Shown: positions 15,253 to 25,180, counted from the first letter of the stretch. The stretch: 64,000 nt of DNA from Burkholderiales bacterium 67-32 (GCA_001898625.1 MKUP01000033.1:668988-732987); one strand, 5' to 3'. Notes: a model not told the origin generated them from the letters alone. A program made the numbers and translations.

Positions 15253-16821
15253 ATGTCCACCCGGCGCCCCAACTTCCTGATCTTCGTGACCGACCAGCAG
15301 CGCGCGGACCACCTCGGCTGCTATGGCAACACGCAGGTGCGCACCCCGCACATCGACGGCATCGCCGCGCGCGGCACGGTGTTCGAGCAGTGCTACGTGG
15401 CCTCGCCGGCGTGCATGCCCAACCGCGCCGCGATCATGACCGGGCGCATGCCCGGCGCGGCCGGGGCGCGCATGAACGGCGTGCCGCTGCCGCTGGACAG
15501 CCGCACTTTCGCCGACGCGCTGCGCGAGGCCGGCTGGCGCACGGCGCTGATCGGCAAGAGCCATCTGCAGAACATGACGGATGTCCAGCCGTCCTGGCGC
15601 AAGGGCGAGGGCGCCGACCGGCCGCAGGCACGGCGCGAGGACCGCGACAGCCCCGCCTACGAGCAGGAGTCGGTGGTGCGCTGGCGGGATCCGGACCATG
15701 CGGTGCGCCTGCCGTACTACGGTTTCGACCACACCGAGCTGTGCCTGGAGCACGGCGACGAAGTCGGCGGCGCCTACGACCGCTGGCTGCTGGCCCGCTG
15801 CCCCGAGGCCGAGACGCTGCGCGGCCCGGACCACGCCCTGCCCGGCGGCCAGACGGCGGCGCCGCAGGCTTGGCGCACCGCGCTGCCCGAGGACCTGTAT
15901 CCCAGCGCCTTCGTCCGGGACCGCGCGATCGACTGGCTGGAAGACCATGCCGCGCGGGGCGACCAGCCCTTCCTGCTGGCCTGCTCCTTCCCCGACCCGC
16001 ACCACCCTTTCACGCCGCCCGGCCGCTACTGGGACATGTACCGGCCCGAGGACATCGAACTGCCCGCGACCTGCGGACCGGCCACGCCGGCGGACACGCC
16101 GCTCAAGCGCGCGCTGCACGAGGAACTCGCCGCCGGCCGGCGCTCCACGGCCGGCAGCCGGGTCATCGCCGTCACCCAGGACGAGGCCCGCGCGGCCATC
16201 GCGCTGAACTACGGCGCCATCACCTGCATCGACGACATGGTCGGCGCCATCCTCGCGAAGCTGGAAGCCCTGGAGCTGGCGCGCGACACCGTGGTGCTGT
16301 TCCTGAGCGACCACGGCGATTTCATGGGCGACCACGGCCTGCTGTTCAAGGGCCCGCTGCACTACCGGAGCGTGATCCGCATGCCGCTGATCTGGGCCGA
16401 TCCCCAGGCCGGCGCAGGCGGCCGGCGCACCGACCTGGCCAGCGCGATCGACATCGGTCCGAGCATCCTGGCGCGCGCGGGCCTGGTCCCGCCGCATGGC
16501 ACGCAGGGGCGGGATCTCGCGCCCGCCGCCGCGCCCGCCGCGCCGCGCGCCTCGGTCCTGGTCGAGGAAGAAGGCCACCGCCCCATGCCCGGCAGCGGCC
16601 TGCCCAAGGTGCGCACGCTGGTCACCGGCCACTGGCGCCTGTCGGTCCATGCGTTCGAGGAATGGGGGGAACTCTACGATCTGCGCGACGATCCGGACGA
16701 ATCCGTGAACCGCTGGGACGATCCCGCCTGCGCCACGGTCCGGGCGGAACTGATGCTGGAACTGGTGCGCGCCATGGCGCGGCACGCGGACGAATGCCCG
16801 CTGCCGGCGCGGATGGCCTGA
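15253..16821 (+). CDS. Sulfatase-family hydrolase (pair 1), cytosolic
   Basis: 522 residues, no signal peptide: the first beta strand NFLIFVTDQQRADHLG (metal Asp14) starts at residue 7. Catalytic Cys54 lies in CMPNR, the CxPxR motif converted to formylglycine in type-I sulfatases. Other active-site segments: LIGKSH, FPDPHHPFTPPGRYWDMY, SDHGDFMGDHG and KGPLHY. Alkaline-phosphatase fold; it cleaves a sulfate ester or possibly a phosphonate/phosphate monoester. Close in motif detail to the proteins at 36011 and 46490. Cytosolic location implies that substrate is imported first, consistent with the adjoining Bug gene. No maturase gene is in the window. Confidence 0.92.
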   Translation: MSTRRPNFLIFVTDQQRADHLGCYGNTQVRTPHIDGIAARGTVFEQCYVASPACMPNRAAIMTGRMPGAAGARMNGVPLPLDSRTFADALREAGWRTALIGKSHLQNMTDVQPSWRKGEGADRPQARREDRDSPAYEQESVVRWRDPDHAVRLPYYGFDHTELCLEHGDEVGGAYDRWLLARCPEAETLRGPDHALPGGQTAAPQAWRTALPEDLYPSAFVRDRAIDWLEDHAARGDQPFLLACSFPDPHHPFTPPGRYWDMYRPEDIELPATCGPATPADTPLKRALHEELAAGRRSTAGSRVIAVTQDEARAAIALNYGAITCIDDMVGAILAKLEALELARDTVVLFLSDHGDFMGDHGLLFKGPLHYRSVIRMPLIWADPQAGAGGRRTDLASAIDIGPSILARAGLVPPHGTQGRDLAPAAAPAAPRASVLVEEEGHRPMPGSGLPKVRTLVTGHWRLSVHAFEEWGELYDLRDDPDESVNRWDDPACATVRAELMLELVRAMARHADECPLPARMA

Positions 16822-16831
16822 GGAGACAGGT

Positions 16832-17599
16832 ATGCTTACCGAACCAGTGACCAAAGTAACAGGGATCACACGCATGCAGCTCATCTCCCGTATCCCCGGC
16901 GATACCCCGAACATCACGCGCCGGACCATCCGCGACCAGATCAGCGACAAGCTCGCCTACATGATCCACTCGGGCCTGCTGCGGCCAGGCGACGAACTGC
17001 CGTCCGAGCGCGAACTGGCGACCACGCTGGGCGTCTCGCGCGAGACCGTCCGCGCCGCCATCGGCGTGCTCCAGGCATGGCGCATGCTGGAAGTCAGCCA
17101 GGGCGCGCGCACCCGCGTGCTGGGACCGGGCGCGGTGGCGGTGCAGGACTCGGTCAGCACGCTGCGCGACCTGGGTGACCGGTCGCTGGAGGAGGTAGCC
17201 GAGGCGCGCGCCGCCGTGGAGATCCAGGTGATCCGCCTGGCCACCCGCCGCATCACGCCCGCGCAGTTGAACCGGCTGGACCGCCTGGTGGCGGACCAGG
17301 AAACCATGATGGACGATCCCGTCCGCTTCCAGATCTCGGACCAGGAATTCCACCAGGTGCTGTACCGCGCCTGCGGCAACGGCCTGCTGGCCGACGTGGT
17401 GTTCGACTTCTACGGCTATGCGCTGGAACACCGGCGCCGCGCCTTGCAGCGGTCGGGCGCGATCGCGCACAGCGTGACCGACCACCGGGCCATCGTCGCC
17501 GCGCTCAAGAGCGGCGACCCGGAAACCGCGGTGGCCGCCATGCAGCGGCACCTGGACCAGGTCCATCGCACCACGCTACAGGAACTCGATCACTCATGA
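16832..17599 (+). CDS. FadR/GntR-family regulator with FCD domain
   Basis: 255 residues from ATG 16832, preceded by GGAGACAGGT; ATG 16874 is possible but lacks a better site. wHTH at about 32-95 (LRPGDELPSERELATTLGVS, RETVRAAIGVLQAWRMLEVS). FCD domain from about 120 with the conserved D in SDQEFHQVLY, H in TDHRAIVAAL and H in MQRHLDQV. It lies inside the array after the sulfatase and overlaps the lactonase gene by 4 bp, so it is made together with its probable targets. Likely operators: 14193-14227 and 18763-18776. Confidence 0.92.
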   Translation: MLTEPVTKVTGITRMQLISRIPGDTPNITRRTIRDQISDKLAYMIHSGLLRPGDELPSERELATTLGVSRETVRAAIGVLQAWRMLEVSQGARTRVLGPGAVAVQDSVSTLRDLGDRSLEEVAEARAAVEIQVIRLATRRITPAQLNRLDRLVADQETMMDDPVRFQISDQEFHQVLYRACGNGLLADVVFDFYGYALEHRRRALQRSGAIAHSVTDHRAIVAALKSGDPETAVAAMQRHLDQVHRTTLQELDHS

Positions 17600-18516
17600 G
17601 CACCCCCACTTCCCTGGACCCGCGGGCCGAGAGCCTGTTCGGACCGGACAGCCGGCTCGAACGCCTGTACACCGGCGCCACCTGGAGCGAAGGCCCCGTG
17701 TGGCTGGCCGCGCAGCGCATGGTGCTGTGGAGCGACATCCCCAACAACCGCATCCTGGCCTGGGACGAACGCGAAGGCGGGCGCGTCTGGCGCGACCGGG
17801 TCGAGTTCACCAACGGCCACACCGCCTCGGCGGACGGCTCGCTGCTGCACTGCTCGCACGGCATGCGCGCCATCCTGCGCACGCGCTTCGACAGCGCCGG
17901 CCGCCCCGGCGCGCCCGAGGTGCTGGTCGACCGCTACCAGGGCCGCCGCCTGAATTCGCCCAACGATCTGGTCGAGAAGCGCGACGGCAGCATCTGGTTC
18001 ACCGATCCGCCCTACGGCATCCTGTCCGACCGCGAAGGCCATCAGGCGCCGTCCGAGCTGCGCGCCCACTACGTGTTCCGCTACGACCCGGCCACCGGCG
18101 CGCTGGACATCGCCAGCGACTTTCCCGAGGAACCCAACGGCCTGGCGTTCTCGCCCGACGAAAGCGTGCTGTACGTGACCGACACCTCGGCCGCGCTGCG
18201 CCAGGACGGTAGCGGCCACCACCACATCCTGGCCTTCGACGTGATCGGCGGACGCACGCTGGCCCGCCCCCGCGTGTTCGCCGTGGTCGAACCCGGGCTG
18301 GCCGACGGCATACGGGTGGACGAACGCGGCTGGGTCTACACCAGCAGCGAGGACAGCGTCCAGGTCTACCACCCCGACGGCACCCGCCTGGCCCGCATCC
18401 CCGTCCCCGAGAAGGTCGGCAACCTGACTTTCGGCGGCGCCGCGCGCGACGAACTCTACATCTGCGCGTCGACGTCGCTGTACCGCATCCGCCTGAACAC
18501 GCACGGCCATTCCTGA
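17596..18516 (+). CDS. SMP-30/gluconolactonase-like lactonase
   Basis: 306 residues, six-bladed beta-propeller of the SMP-30/regucalcin group: WSEGPVWLAAQRMVLWSDIP (metal Glu in SEGP), GRRLNSPNDLVEKRDGSIWF (Asn/Asp ligands), TDPPYGI, EPNGLAFSPDESVLYVTDT and GLADGIRVDERGWVYTSSED. Should hydrolyse an aldonolactone to the aldonate. ATGA overlap with the GntR gene. In this array it would supply the sugar acid for the dehydratase at 20533. Confidence 0.92.
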   Translation: MSTPTSLDPRAESLFGPDSRLERLYTGATWSEGPVWLAAQRMVLWSDIPNNRILAWDEREGGRVWRDRVEFTNGHTASADGSLLHCSHGMRAILRTRFDSAGRPGAPEVLVDRYQGRRLNSPNDLVEKRDGSIWFTDPPYGILSDREGHQAPSELRAHYVFRYDPATGALDIASDFPEEPNGLAFSPDESVLYVTDTSAALRQDGSGHHHILAFDVIGGRTLARPRVFAVVEPGLADGIRVDERGWVYTSSEDSVQVYHPDGTRLARIPVPEKVGNLTFGGAARDELYICASTSLYRIRLNTHGHS

Positions 18517-18525
18517 GAGCCCGCC

Positions 18526-19452
18526 ATGAGCCAAGACACCCTCCTGCTGGTAGAAAAATGTTCGCACTGCATCAGCTGGTACGACCCCGAATCGGGCGAG
18601 CGGCTGCGCAGCCTGCCCCTGCCTGATTTCCCGCACGAATTCGTGATCGACGCGGCGCAGCGCTACGTCTACGTGGGGCACTACGGCGTCGAGACCTCCG
18701 GCCACGTCGGCCCGGGGGGATCCGCGATCCTGCAGATCGATATTCGTTCGGCCCAACTGGTAAGGTCTATAGACCTGTTCCCGTTCAACCGCATCCACGG
18801 CATGCAGATGGACCAGCACGACCGGCTCTACGCGCTGAGCGAGGAAAAGGCCATGCTGCTGGTGCTGGACCAGCCCGATACCGACACCGCGCCCAAGCGC
18901 GCCATGCCGTCGGGCGGCGTGAAAAGCCACCTGTTCGTGCTGACGCGCGACGGCCAGACCGCCTTCAGCATGAACCTGCTCAGCCACACGGTGACGAAGC
19001 TGCGCCCCTGGGAACCGCTGTCCCAGCCCGTGGCCTGCCATCCGGGCCTCAAGCCCGAGGGCTGCTGCCTGAGCGAGGACGAGCGCACCCTGTTCGTCAG
19101 CAACCGCTGGAGCAACACGCTGTCGGCGATCGACACCGAGACCATGGAAGTGCGCCTGACGGTGCCTTCGCGCGAGGACGCGACCCGCATCTACCGCGCC
19201 GGCAACCGTCTCCTGGTGACCAACTACGGCGACCGCAGCGTCTCGGTGGTCGACCCCGCCACCTTGCAGGAAACCGGCTACGTGAAGATGGACGCACGCG
19301 CCATCGCGCTGTCGCTCGATCCCACCCGGCCGCTGGCCTACATCTCGCAGGACGACGACCGCGTCGGCGTGCTGGACCTGCAATCGCTGCGCTTCACGCG
19401 CTTCATCGCCACGCAGCGCGAACCCGACGTCTCCCGGATCGTCCGGATCTGA
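18526..19452 (+). CDS. YVTN/lactonase-like beta-propeller protein of unknown function
   Basis: 308 residues, propeller repeats without a signal peptide: FVIDAAQRYVYVGHYG, RLYALSEEKAMLLVLDQ, LSEDERTLFVSNRWSNTLSA, NRLLVTNYGDRSVSVVDP. These resemble YncE/YVTN or 6-phosphogluconolactonase-like blades, but no catalytic set can be assigned. Codons 79-82 (GTA AGG TCT ATA) are rare for this genome and form a palindrome (18763-18776). It lies 9 bp after the lactonase and belongs to the same transcript. Confidence 0.8.
   Translation: MSQDTLLLVEKCSHCISWYDPESGERLRSLPLPDFPHEFVIDAAQRYVYVGHYGVETSGHVGPGGSAILQIDIRSAQLVRSIDLFPFNRIHGMQMDQHDRLYALSEEKAMLLVLDQPDTDTAPKRAMPSGGVKSHLFVLTRDGQTAFSMNLLSHTVTKLRPWEPLSQPVACHPGLKPEGCCLSEDERTLFVSNRWSNTLSAIDTETMEVRLTVPSREDATRIYRAGNRLLVTNYGDRSVSVVDPATLQETGYVKMDARAIALSLDPTRPLAYISQDDDRVGVLDLQSLRFTRFIATQREPDVSRIVRI
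18763..18776. promoter_or_regulatory. Intragenic 14-bp perfect palindrome, candidate GntR operator
   Basis: AGGTCTATAGACCT is fully self-complementary and flanked on the left by AACTGGT (18755-18761). It repeats the half-site sequence of the promoter dyad at 14193 (AACTGGTCT/AGACC). It forces the uncommon codons AGG, TCT and ATA in a gene otherwise using GC-ending codons, which suggests selection on the DNA site. Confidence 0.5.
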
Positions 19453-19484
19453 GCCCCTTTCACCTTCTTGATGGCTGACACTCC

Positions 19485-20513
19485 ATGACTACCCCTCTTC
19501 GTCCCGTCGTCGCGCTCACCCTGGGCGATCCGGCGGGCATCGGTCCCGAACTCGTCGCGCGGCTGCTGTCGCGGCCGGACGTTCCGCGCCAGGCCAACAT
19601 CGTGCTGGTCGGCGACCCCTGGCTCTGGGAACAGGGCCAGCGCGTGGCCGGCGTGCGGGTCGCGACCCGTCCGGTCGAGGACTTCGCCGAAGTCCGCGCG
19701 CGTCCGGACGCCGACGTACCCGCCTTCCTGCCGATGAACACCGTGGACCCGGTGGACGTGATCGTCGGCACGGCGCGGGCGGCGGGCGGCAAGTCGGTGC
19801 TGCAAGTGCTGGACCGCTGCATGACCGCGGCCATGGACGGCGAGATCGACGCCATCTGCTTCGCGCCGCTGAACAAGCACGCGATGAAGCTGGGCGGCCT
19901 GCGCCACGAGGACGAGCTGCATCACTTCGCCGAGTACCTGGGCGTGACGACTTATTTCTGCGAATTCAACACCATGGATGCGCTGTGGACCTCGCGCATC
20001 TCGTCGCACATCCCCATCAAGGACGTGCCGCGCTACATCGACAAGGACCGCATCAAGGACGCCACGCGCCTGATCCACCGCTCGCTGCTGGCCAACGGCA
20101 TCGAGGCCCCGCGCGTCGCGGTGGCCGCGCTCAACCCACACGGCGGGGACGGCGGCACCTGCGGACGCGAGGAAGTCGAGATCATCGCGCCCGCCGTGCG
20201 CGAACTGGTGGCCGAGGGCCTGCCCATCGAAGGCCCGTACCCGGCCGACACCATCTTCCTGAAGGCCCGCGACGGCCAGGTCGATGCCGTCGTCACCATG
20301 TATCACGACCAGGGCCAGATCGCCATCAAGCTGCTGGGATTCTCGAAGGGCGTGACGGTCCAGGGCGGCCTGCCCATTCCCATCACCACGCCCGCCCACG
20401 GCACGGCCTACGACATCGCCGGCCAGGGCCGGGCCGATGACAACGCCATCGCCAACGCCTACGCCATTGCCTGCCGCATGGGCCTCGCCCAGCGCCAGGC
20501 CGCCACCCGATAA
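19485..20513 (+). CDS. pdxA: PdxA-family NAD-dependent dehydrogenase (PdxA2/TphB-like)
   Basis: 342 residues, full family length. Motifs: [63 protein letters not shown] (metal His), [15 protein letters not shown] and [14 protein letters not shown]. True PdxA oxidises 4-phosphohydroxy-threonine; paralogues in catabolic operons act on threonate 4-phosphate or on dihydrodiol dicarboxylates (TphB). Because this one lies among sugar-acid genes, a hydroxy-acid substrate of this pathway is more likely than vitamin B6 synthesis. Confidence 0.9.
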   Translation: MTTPLRPVVALTLGDPAGIGPELVARLLSRPDVPRQANIVLVGDPWLWEQGQRVAGVRVATRPVEDFAEVRARPDADVPAFLPMNTVDPVDVIVGTARAAGGKSVLQVLDRCMTAAMDGEIDAICFAPLNKHAMKLGGLRHEDELHHFAEYLGVTTYFCEFNTMDALWTSRISSHIPIKDVPRYIDKDRIKDATRLIHRSLLANGIEAPRVAVAALNPHGGDGGTCGREEVEIIAPAVRELVAEGLPIEGPYPADTIFLKARDGQVDAVVTMYHDQGQIAIKLLGFSKGVTVQGGLPIPITTPAHGTAYDIAGQGRADDNAIANAYAIACRMGLAQRQAATR

Positions 20514-20532
20514 CTTCTTTTTGCGAACCATC

Positions 20533-21705
20533 ATGAAAATCAAATCCGTCCGCGCCCGCGTCTTCGAATGGAAGGGCAAGACCGTTCCGCCCCAGGCCAA
20601 CTTCTGCTCCAACGCCATGGACGCCCTGTACGACCGCGGCGACTCCATGCAGACCTTCCGCTTCCACGGCTGGACCGTGGTCGAGATCGAGACCGACGAC
20701 GGCATCGTCGGCCTGGGCAACGTCGCGCTGGCGCCCCACATCGCCAAGGCCATCATCGATCAGTACCTGGCCCCGCTGGTGATCGGCCAGGACCCCTGGG
20801 ACTATGAATACCTGTGGCAGCGCATGTACCGCTCCACGCTGGCCTGGGGCCGCAAGGGCGTGGCCATGGCGGCCATCTCGGCGGTGGACCTGGCGATCTG
20901 GGACATCCTGGGCAAGTCGGTGAACAAGCCGGTGTTCAAGCTGCTGGGCGGCCGCACCAAGGAGCGCATCCCCTGCTACTACTCCAAGCTGTACCGGGGC
21001 GACCTGAAGGCCATGCAGGAAGAGGCGCAGACTTTCCTGGACCAGGGCTTCACCGCGTTCAAGATGCGCTTCGGCTACGGCCCCAACCACGGCACGCGCG
21101 GCGTGGCCGAGAACCTGAAGTCGGTGCAGGCCGTGCGCGAGGTCATCGGCTACGAGTCCGACCTGATGCTGGAGTGCTACATGGGCTGGGACCTGGACTA
21201 CGCGCGCCGCATGCTGCCCAAGCTGGAGAAGTTCGAACCGCGCTGGCTGGAGGAACCCGTCATCGCCGACGACGTGGACGGCTATGCCGAACTGTCGCGC
21301 CTGAGCGCCATTCCCATCTCGGGCGGCGAACACGAGTTCACGCTGCACGGTTTCCGCCAGTTGCTGGACAAGAAGGCGGTATCGGTCGTGCAGTACGACA
21401 CCAACCGCGTCGGCGGCATCACCGCGGCCCACAAGATCAACGCGCTGTGCGAGGCACATTCGATTCCCGTGATCCCGCACGCCGGCCAGATGCACAACTA
21501 TCACCTGACCATGAGCACGCTGGCCTCGCCCATGAGCGAGTACTTCCCGAAGTTCGACGTGGAAGTGGGCAACGAGCTCTTCTACTACATCTTCAAGGGC
21601 GAGCCCGTCGCCAAGGACGGCTTCCTGCAGCTGGACGACACGCTGCCGGGCCTGGGCCTGACCCTGAACACCGAGTATCTCGATCAATTCCAGATCAGCG
21701 AGTGA
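20533..21705 (+). CDS. Enolase-superfamily sugar-acid dehydratase, L-rhamnonate dehydratase-like
   Basis: 390 residues from ATG 20533. MR/MLE-type capping domain then barrel. Segments [95 protein letters not shown] and [15 protein letters not shown] closely match my recollection of L-rhamnonate dehydratase (RhmD/YfaW). It dehydrates an acid sugar to the 2-keto-3-deoxy acid. Sits between the PdxA-like gene and the AraD1/GguC-like FAH gene. The exact sugar acid is not certain. Confidence 0.9.
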   Translation: MKIKSVRARVFEWKGKTVPPQANFCSNAMDALYDRGDSMQTFRFHGWTVVEIETDDGIVGLGNVALAPHIAKAIIDQYLAPLVIGQDPWDYEYLWQRMYRSTLAWGRKGVAMAAISAVDLAIWDILGKSVNKPVFKLLGGRTKERIPCYYSKLYRGDLKAMQEEAQTFLDQGFTAFKMRFGYGPNHGTRGVAENLKSVQAVREVIGYESDLMLECYMGWDLDYARRMLPKLEKFEPRWLEEPVIADDVDGYAELSRLSAIPISGGEHEFTLHGFRQLLDKKAVSVVQYDTNRVGGITAAHKINALCEAHSIPVIPHAGQMHNYHLTMSTLASPMSEYFPKFDVEVGNELFYYIFKGEPVAKDGFLQLDDTLPGLGLTLNTEYLDQFQISE

Positions 21706-21710
21706 ACATC

Positions 21711-22700
21711 ATGCGCGTCATCCAATTCATCGAGGACGGCCAGCTTTGCGTGGGCGTCGTGGCCGGCGACGACGAGATCGAAGTCAGCTCCGCCCGCGAG
21801 GGCGTCTACGGCCTGGCCTTGCAGGCGGCCCGCGAAGGCGTGCCGCTGGAAGCGCTGATCCGGAGCCTGGCCTCGGACCGCCGCGTCCGCTATCAGGCGC
21901 TGGTGGACGAGCGGCGCCTGCTGCCGCCGGTCACCCATCCCGACGCCGCGCGCATGCTGATCTCGGGCACCGGCCTGACCCACCTGGGCAGCGCCGCGTC
22001 GCGCGATGCCATGCACGCCAAGCTGCAGGAAAACACCAACCTGACCGACTCCATGAAGATGTTCAAGCTGGGCGTCGAGGGCGGCAAACCGGCGGCGGGC
22101 CAGGCGGGCGCGCAGCCCGAGTGGTTCTACAAGGGCGACGGCAGCCTGCTGGTGGCGCCGGAGTGCGACTTCCCCGTGCCCGGCTTCGCGCTGGACGCGG
22201 GCGAGGAACCCGAGCTGGTGGGTGTCTACCTGGTGGACGATCAGGGCGCGCCGCGCCGCATCGGCTTCGCCGTGGGCAACGAATTCTCCGACCACCTGAC
22301 CGAGCGCTTCAACTACCTGTGGCTGGCGCATTCCAAGCTGCGGCCCTGCGCCTTCGGGCCGGAACTGCTGCTGGGCGAGCTGCCCGCCGACCTGCGGGGC
22401 GCCAGCCGCATCGTGCGCGAGGGCGAGGTCCTTTGGGAGAAGCCCTTCGTCACCGGCGAGGCCAACATGAGCCACACCCTGGCCAACCTGGAACACCACC
22501 ACTTCAAGTATGCGCAGTTCCGCCGCCCCGGCGACCTGCACGTGCACTACTTCGGCACGGCCACGCTGAGCTTCTCCGACCAGATCCGCACCGTGGACGG
22601 CGACCGCTTCGAGATCTCGCTGAACGGCTTCGGCCGCCCCCTGCGCAACGCGGTCCGCTTCGAACCCGCCCAGGCCGTGGTCGGCGTCACCTCCCTGTAG
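21711..22700 (+). CDS. AraD1/GguC-type FAH-family protein, probable 2-keto-3-deoxy-pentonate dehydratase
   Basis: 329 residues from ATG 21711, 5 bp after the dehydratase. Segments LISGTGLTHLGSAASRDAMH, GVEGGKPAAGQAGAQPEWFY, KGDGSLLVAPECDFPVPGFA, VGNEFSDHLTERFNYLWLAH and KLRPCAFGPELLLG identify the AraD1/GguC branch of the fumarylacetoacetate-hydrolase fold. FAH-fold enzymes in Weimberg-type pathways dehydrate 2-keto-3-deoxy sugar acids to 2-oxoglutarate semialdehyde. The next gene encodes a matching semialdehyde dehydrogenase, which supports that role. Confidence 0.87.
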   Translation: MRVIQFIEDGQLCVGVVAGDDEIEVSSAREGVYGLALQAAREGVPLEALIRSLASDRRVRYQALVDERRLLPPVTHPDAARMLISGTGLTHLGSAASRDAMHAKLQENTNLTDSMKMFKLGVEGGKPAAGQAGAQPEWFYKGDGSLLVAPECDFPVPGFALDAGEEPELVGVYLVDDQGAPRRIGFAVGNEFSDHLTERFNYLWLAHSKLRPCAFGPELLLGELPADLRGASRIVREGEVLWEKPFVTGEANMSHTLANLEHHHFKYAQFRRPGDLHVHYFGTATLSFSDQIRTVDGDRFEISLNGFGRPLRNAVRFEPAQAVVGVTSL

Positions 22701-22707
22701 AACCGAC

Positions 22708-24150
22708 ATGAACACACCGGAATACCATCTGTACATAGCCGGCGAATGGGTGCCGGGCGTCTCCGCCCGCCCCAACGTCAACCCCTCGGACACGAGCGAC
22801 GTGATCGGCCTGTACGCGCAGGCCGACGCCGAGCTGGCGCACCGCGCCATCGCCGCGGCAGCGCGGGCCCGGCCGGCCTGGGGCGCGTCCACGCCCCAGC
22901 AGCGCTTCGACGTGCTGGACGCGGTCGGCAACGAGCTGCTGGCGCGCAAGGAAGAAATCGGCCGCATGCTGTCGCGCGAAGAAGGCAAGACCCTGCCCGA
23001 GGGCATGGGCGAGGTCGCGCGCGCCGCCATGATCTTCAAGTTCTTCGCCGGCGAGGCGCTGCGCACGCCGGGCGACCTGCTGCCGTCGGTGCGGCCCAAC
23101 GTCGGCGTGGAAGTATTCCGCCAGCCCGTGGGCACGGTCGGCCTGATCACGCCGTGGAACTTCCCCATCGCCATTCCGGCGTGGAAGATCGCGCCGGCGC
23201 TGGCCTACGGCAACACCGTCGTGTTCAAGCCCGCCGAGCTGGTGCCGGGTTCGGCCTGGCTGCTGGCCGAGATCCTGTCGCGCACCGCGCTGCCCAAGGG
23301 CGCGTTCAACCTCGTCATGGGCGCGGGCTCGGCGGTCGGCCAGGCCTTCGTCGATTCCCCCGAGGTCCAGGCCATCAGCTTCACCGGCTCGGTGGCCACC
23401 GGCCGCCGCATCATCGCCAGCGCCACCGCGCGCGGCGCCAAGGTGCAGTGCGAGATGGGCGGCAAGAACCCGCTGGTGGTGCTGGACGACGCCAACCTGG
23501 AGCAGGCCGTGGAAACCGCGGTGCAGGGGTCGTTTTTCTCCACCGGCCAGCGGTGCACGGCATCGAGCAAGCTGATCGTGACCGCGAACATCCATGACCG
23601 CTTCGTGCAGGCGATGCGCGAACGCATGGCCAAGCTGAACGTCGGCCACGCACTGCGCGCCGGCGTGGACATCGGGCCGGTGGTGGACGAGCGCCAGCTC
23701 GCGCAGAACCTGTCCTACCTGGACATCGCCCGGCGCGAGGGCGCCCAGGCCATCATCGGCGGCGAGACGCTGGAGCGCGACACCGTCGGCCATTTCCAGG
23801 CGCCCGCGCTGGTAATCGGCACCGAACCCGGCATGCGCATCAACCGCGAGGAAGTCTTCGGCCCCGTCGCCAGCGTGCTGCGCGCCCGCGACTACGACGA
23901 AGCCCTGCACCTGGCCAACGACACCGAGTTCGGCCTGGCCTCCGGCATCTGCACGACCTCGCTCAAGTACGCCACGCATTTCCGGCAGCACGCCCAGGCG
24001 GGCATGGTGATGGTGAACCTGCCCACGGCCGGCGTCGACTATCACGTGCCCTTCGGCGGCACCAAGGCTTCATCCTACGGGCCGCGCGAGCAGGGACGCC
24101 ACGCGGCCGAGTTCTACACCACGGTCAAGACCGCCTATATCGCAAGCTGA
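22708..24150 (+). CDS. Aldehyde dehydrogenase, 2-oxoglutarate-semialdehyde dehydrogenase-like
   Basis: 480 residues. LYIAGEWVPGVSARPNVNPS at the start, TPWNFPIAIPAWKIAPALAY, FTGSVATGRRI, catalytic Glu in CEMGGKNPLVVLDDAN, catalytic Cys in STGQRCTASSKL, and PFGGTKASSYGPREQG near the end. The FPIAIPAWKIAPAL and GGTKASSYGPREQG segments are usual in 2,5-dioxovalerate (ketoglutarate semialdehyde) dehydrogenases. It would deliver 2-oxoglutarate to the TCA cycle as the final step after 20533 and 21711. Confidence 0.92.
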   Translation: MNTPEYHLYIAGEWVPGVSARPNVNPSDTSDVIGLYAQADAELAHRAIAAAARARPAWGASTPQQRFDVLDAVGNELLARKEEIGRMLSREEGKTLPEGMGEVARAAMIFKFFAGEALRTPGDLLPSVRPNVGVEVFRQPVGTVGLITPWNFPIAIPAWKIAPALAYGNTVVFKPAELVPGSAWLLAEILSRTALPKGAFNLVMGAGSAVGQAFVDSPEVQAISFTGSVATGRRIIASATARGAKVQCEMGGKNPLVVLDDANLEQAVETAVQGSFFSTGQRCTASSKLIVTANIHDRFVQAMRERMAKLNVGHALRAGVDIGPVVDERQLAQNLSYLDIARREGAQAIIGGETLERDTVGHFQAPALVIGTEPGMRINREEVFGPVASVLRARDYDEALHLANDTEFGLASGICTTSLKYATHFRQHAQAGMVMVNLPTAGVDYHVPFGGTKASSYGPREQGRHAAEFYTTVKTAYIAS

Positions 24151-24199
24151 AACCCCCATCGCCCGCCAGGAAAAGACGGGCCTCATCCAGGAGACGAAC

Positions 24200-25180
24200 A
24201 TGCACTTTCCCCCCCGCCGCGGGCTGGCCCTGGCCGCCGCCTGCACGCTGCTCGCCGCGCCCGCCGTCCAGGCCCAGGGCAATTTCCCCAGCCAGCCGAT
24301 CCGGATCATCGTCGGCTCGGAGGCCGGCAGCGCACCGGACGTGCTGGCCCGCGTGCTCGGCAAGGAGCTGTCCGCGGGACTGGGGCAGGCCATCATCGTC
24401 GAGAACCGCGCCGGCGCCACCGGCACCATAGGCGCCAACGCGGTGGCCTCGGCCGCGCCCGACGGCTACACGCTGCTGATGGGCACGGTGTCCAACATCG
24501 CGCTGGCCCCGTCCTTCTACCCCATCAAGTACAAGCCCACCGAAAGCTTCACTCCCATCAGCATGGTCGCCTCGGTGCCGCTGGTGCTGGTGGCCTCGCC
24601 GGCCACCGGCATCGCCAGCGTCGAGCAACTGCGCGCCAAGCTCAAGCAGGCGCCCAAGGGCTCGTACAGCTATTCCTCGCCCGGCGTGGGCGGCCCCCAG
24701 CATCTGGCCGGCGTGCTGCTGGGCAAGCAGATGGGCACGGAGCTGCTGCACGTTCCCTACAAGAGCGGCGGCGCGGCGCTGACCGCGGTGGCCGGCGGCG
24801 AAACCCAGATCGGCTTCGCCGGCATCGCCGCCGCCATCGGCCTGGTGCAGGCCAAGCGCGTGACGCCCCTGTTCGTGACCGCCGGCCAGCGCTTCCCGCA
24901 ATTCCCCAGCGTGCCGTCCGCGCCGGAAGCCGGACTGCCCGAGCTGGACGTGGACAACTGGCACGCGCTGTTCGCGCCGGCCGGCCTGCCCGCGCCCGTG
25001 CGCGCCACGCTGGAGGCGGCGGTCAACAAGGCCTTGCAGGCGCCCGAGGTGAAGAAGCAGTTCGAATCGCTGGGCGCCGCGCCCACGGGCAGCACCGGCA
25101 AGGAGCTGGCCGAGAAAGTCACCGCGGAAACCGCGCGCTGGACGAAAATCGTCGACGACAACGGCATCAAGGCACAGTAG
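24200..25180 (+). CDS. Bug-family substrate-binding protein (sulfatase pair 2)
   Basis: 326 residues with signal ending AVQAQ|GNFPSQP. Bug motifs: IIVGSEAGSAPDVLARVLGK, IIVENRAGATGTIGANAV, AAPDGYTLLMG, HVPYKSGGAALTAVAGG. The usual PxxPGG loop is replaced by GSEAGSAPD. Ribosome-binding site AGGAGACGAAC. Its TAG stop is immediately followed by the ATG of the sulfatase at 25181 with no intervening base. Second Bug of the 14-27 kb array. Confidence 0.94.
   Translation: MHFPPRRGLALAAACTLLAAPAVQAQGNFPSQPIRIIVGSEAGSAPDVLARVLGKELSAGLGQAIIVENRAGATGTIGANAVASAAPDGYTLLMGTVSNIALAPSFYPIKYKPTESFTPISMVASVPLVLVASPATGIASVEQLRAKLKQAPKGSYSYSSPGVGGPQHLAGVLLGKQMGTELLHVPYKSGGAALTAVAGGETQIGFAGIAAAIGLVQAKRVTPLFVTAGQRFPQFPSVPSAPEAGLPELDVDNWHALFAPAGLPAPVRATLEAAVNKALQAPEVKKQFESLGAAPTGSTGKELAEKVTAETARWTKIVDDNGIKAQ

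Noticed and set aside
24150..24200. GCCCG/CGGGC hairpin between the aldehyde dehydrogenase and Bug gene as a terminator
   Set aside because: Only a 5-bp stem with a 10-nt loop and no U-tract; too weak to support.
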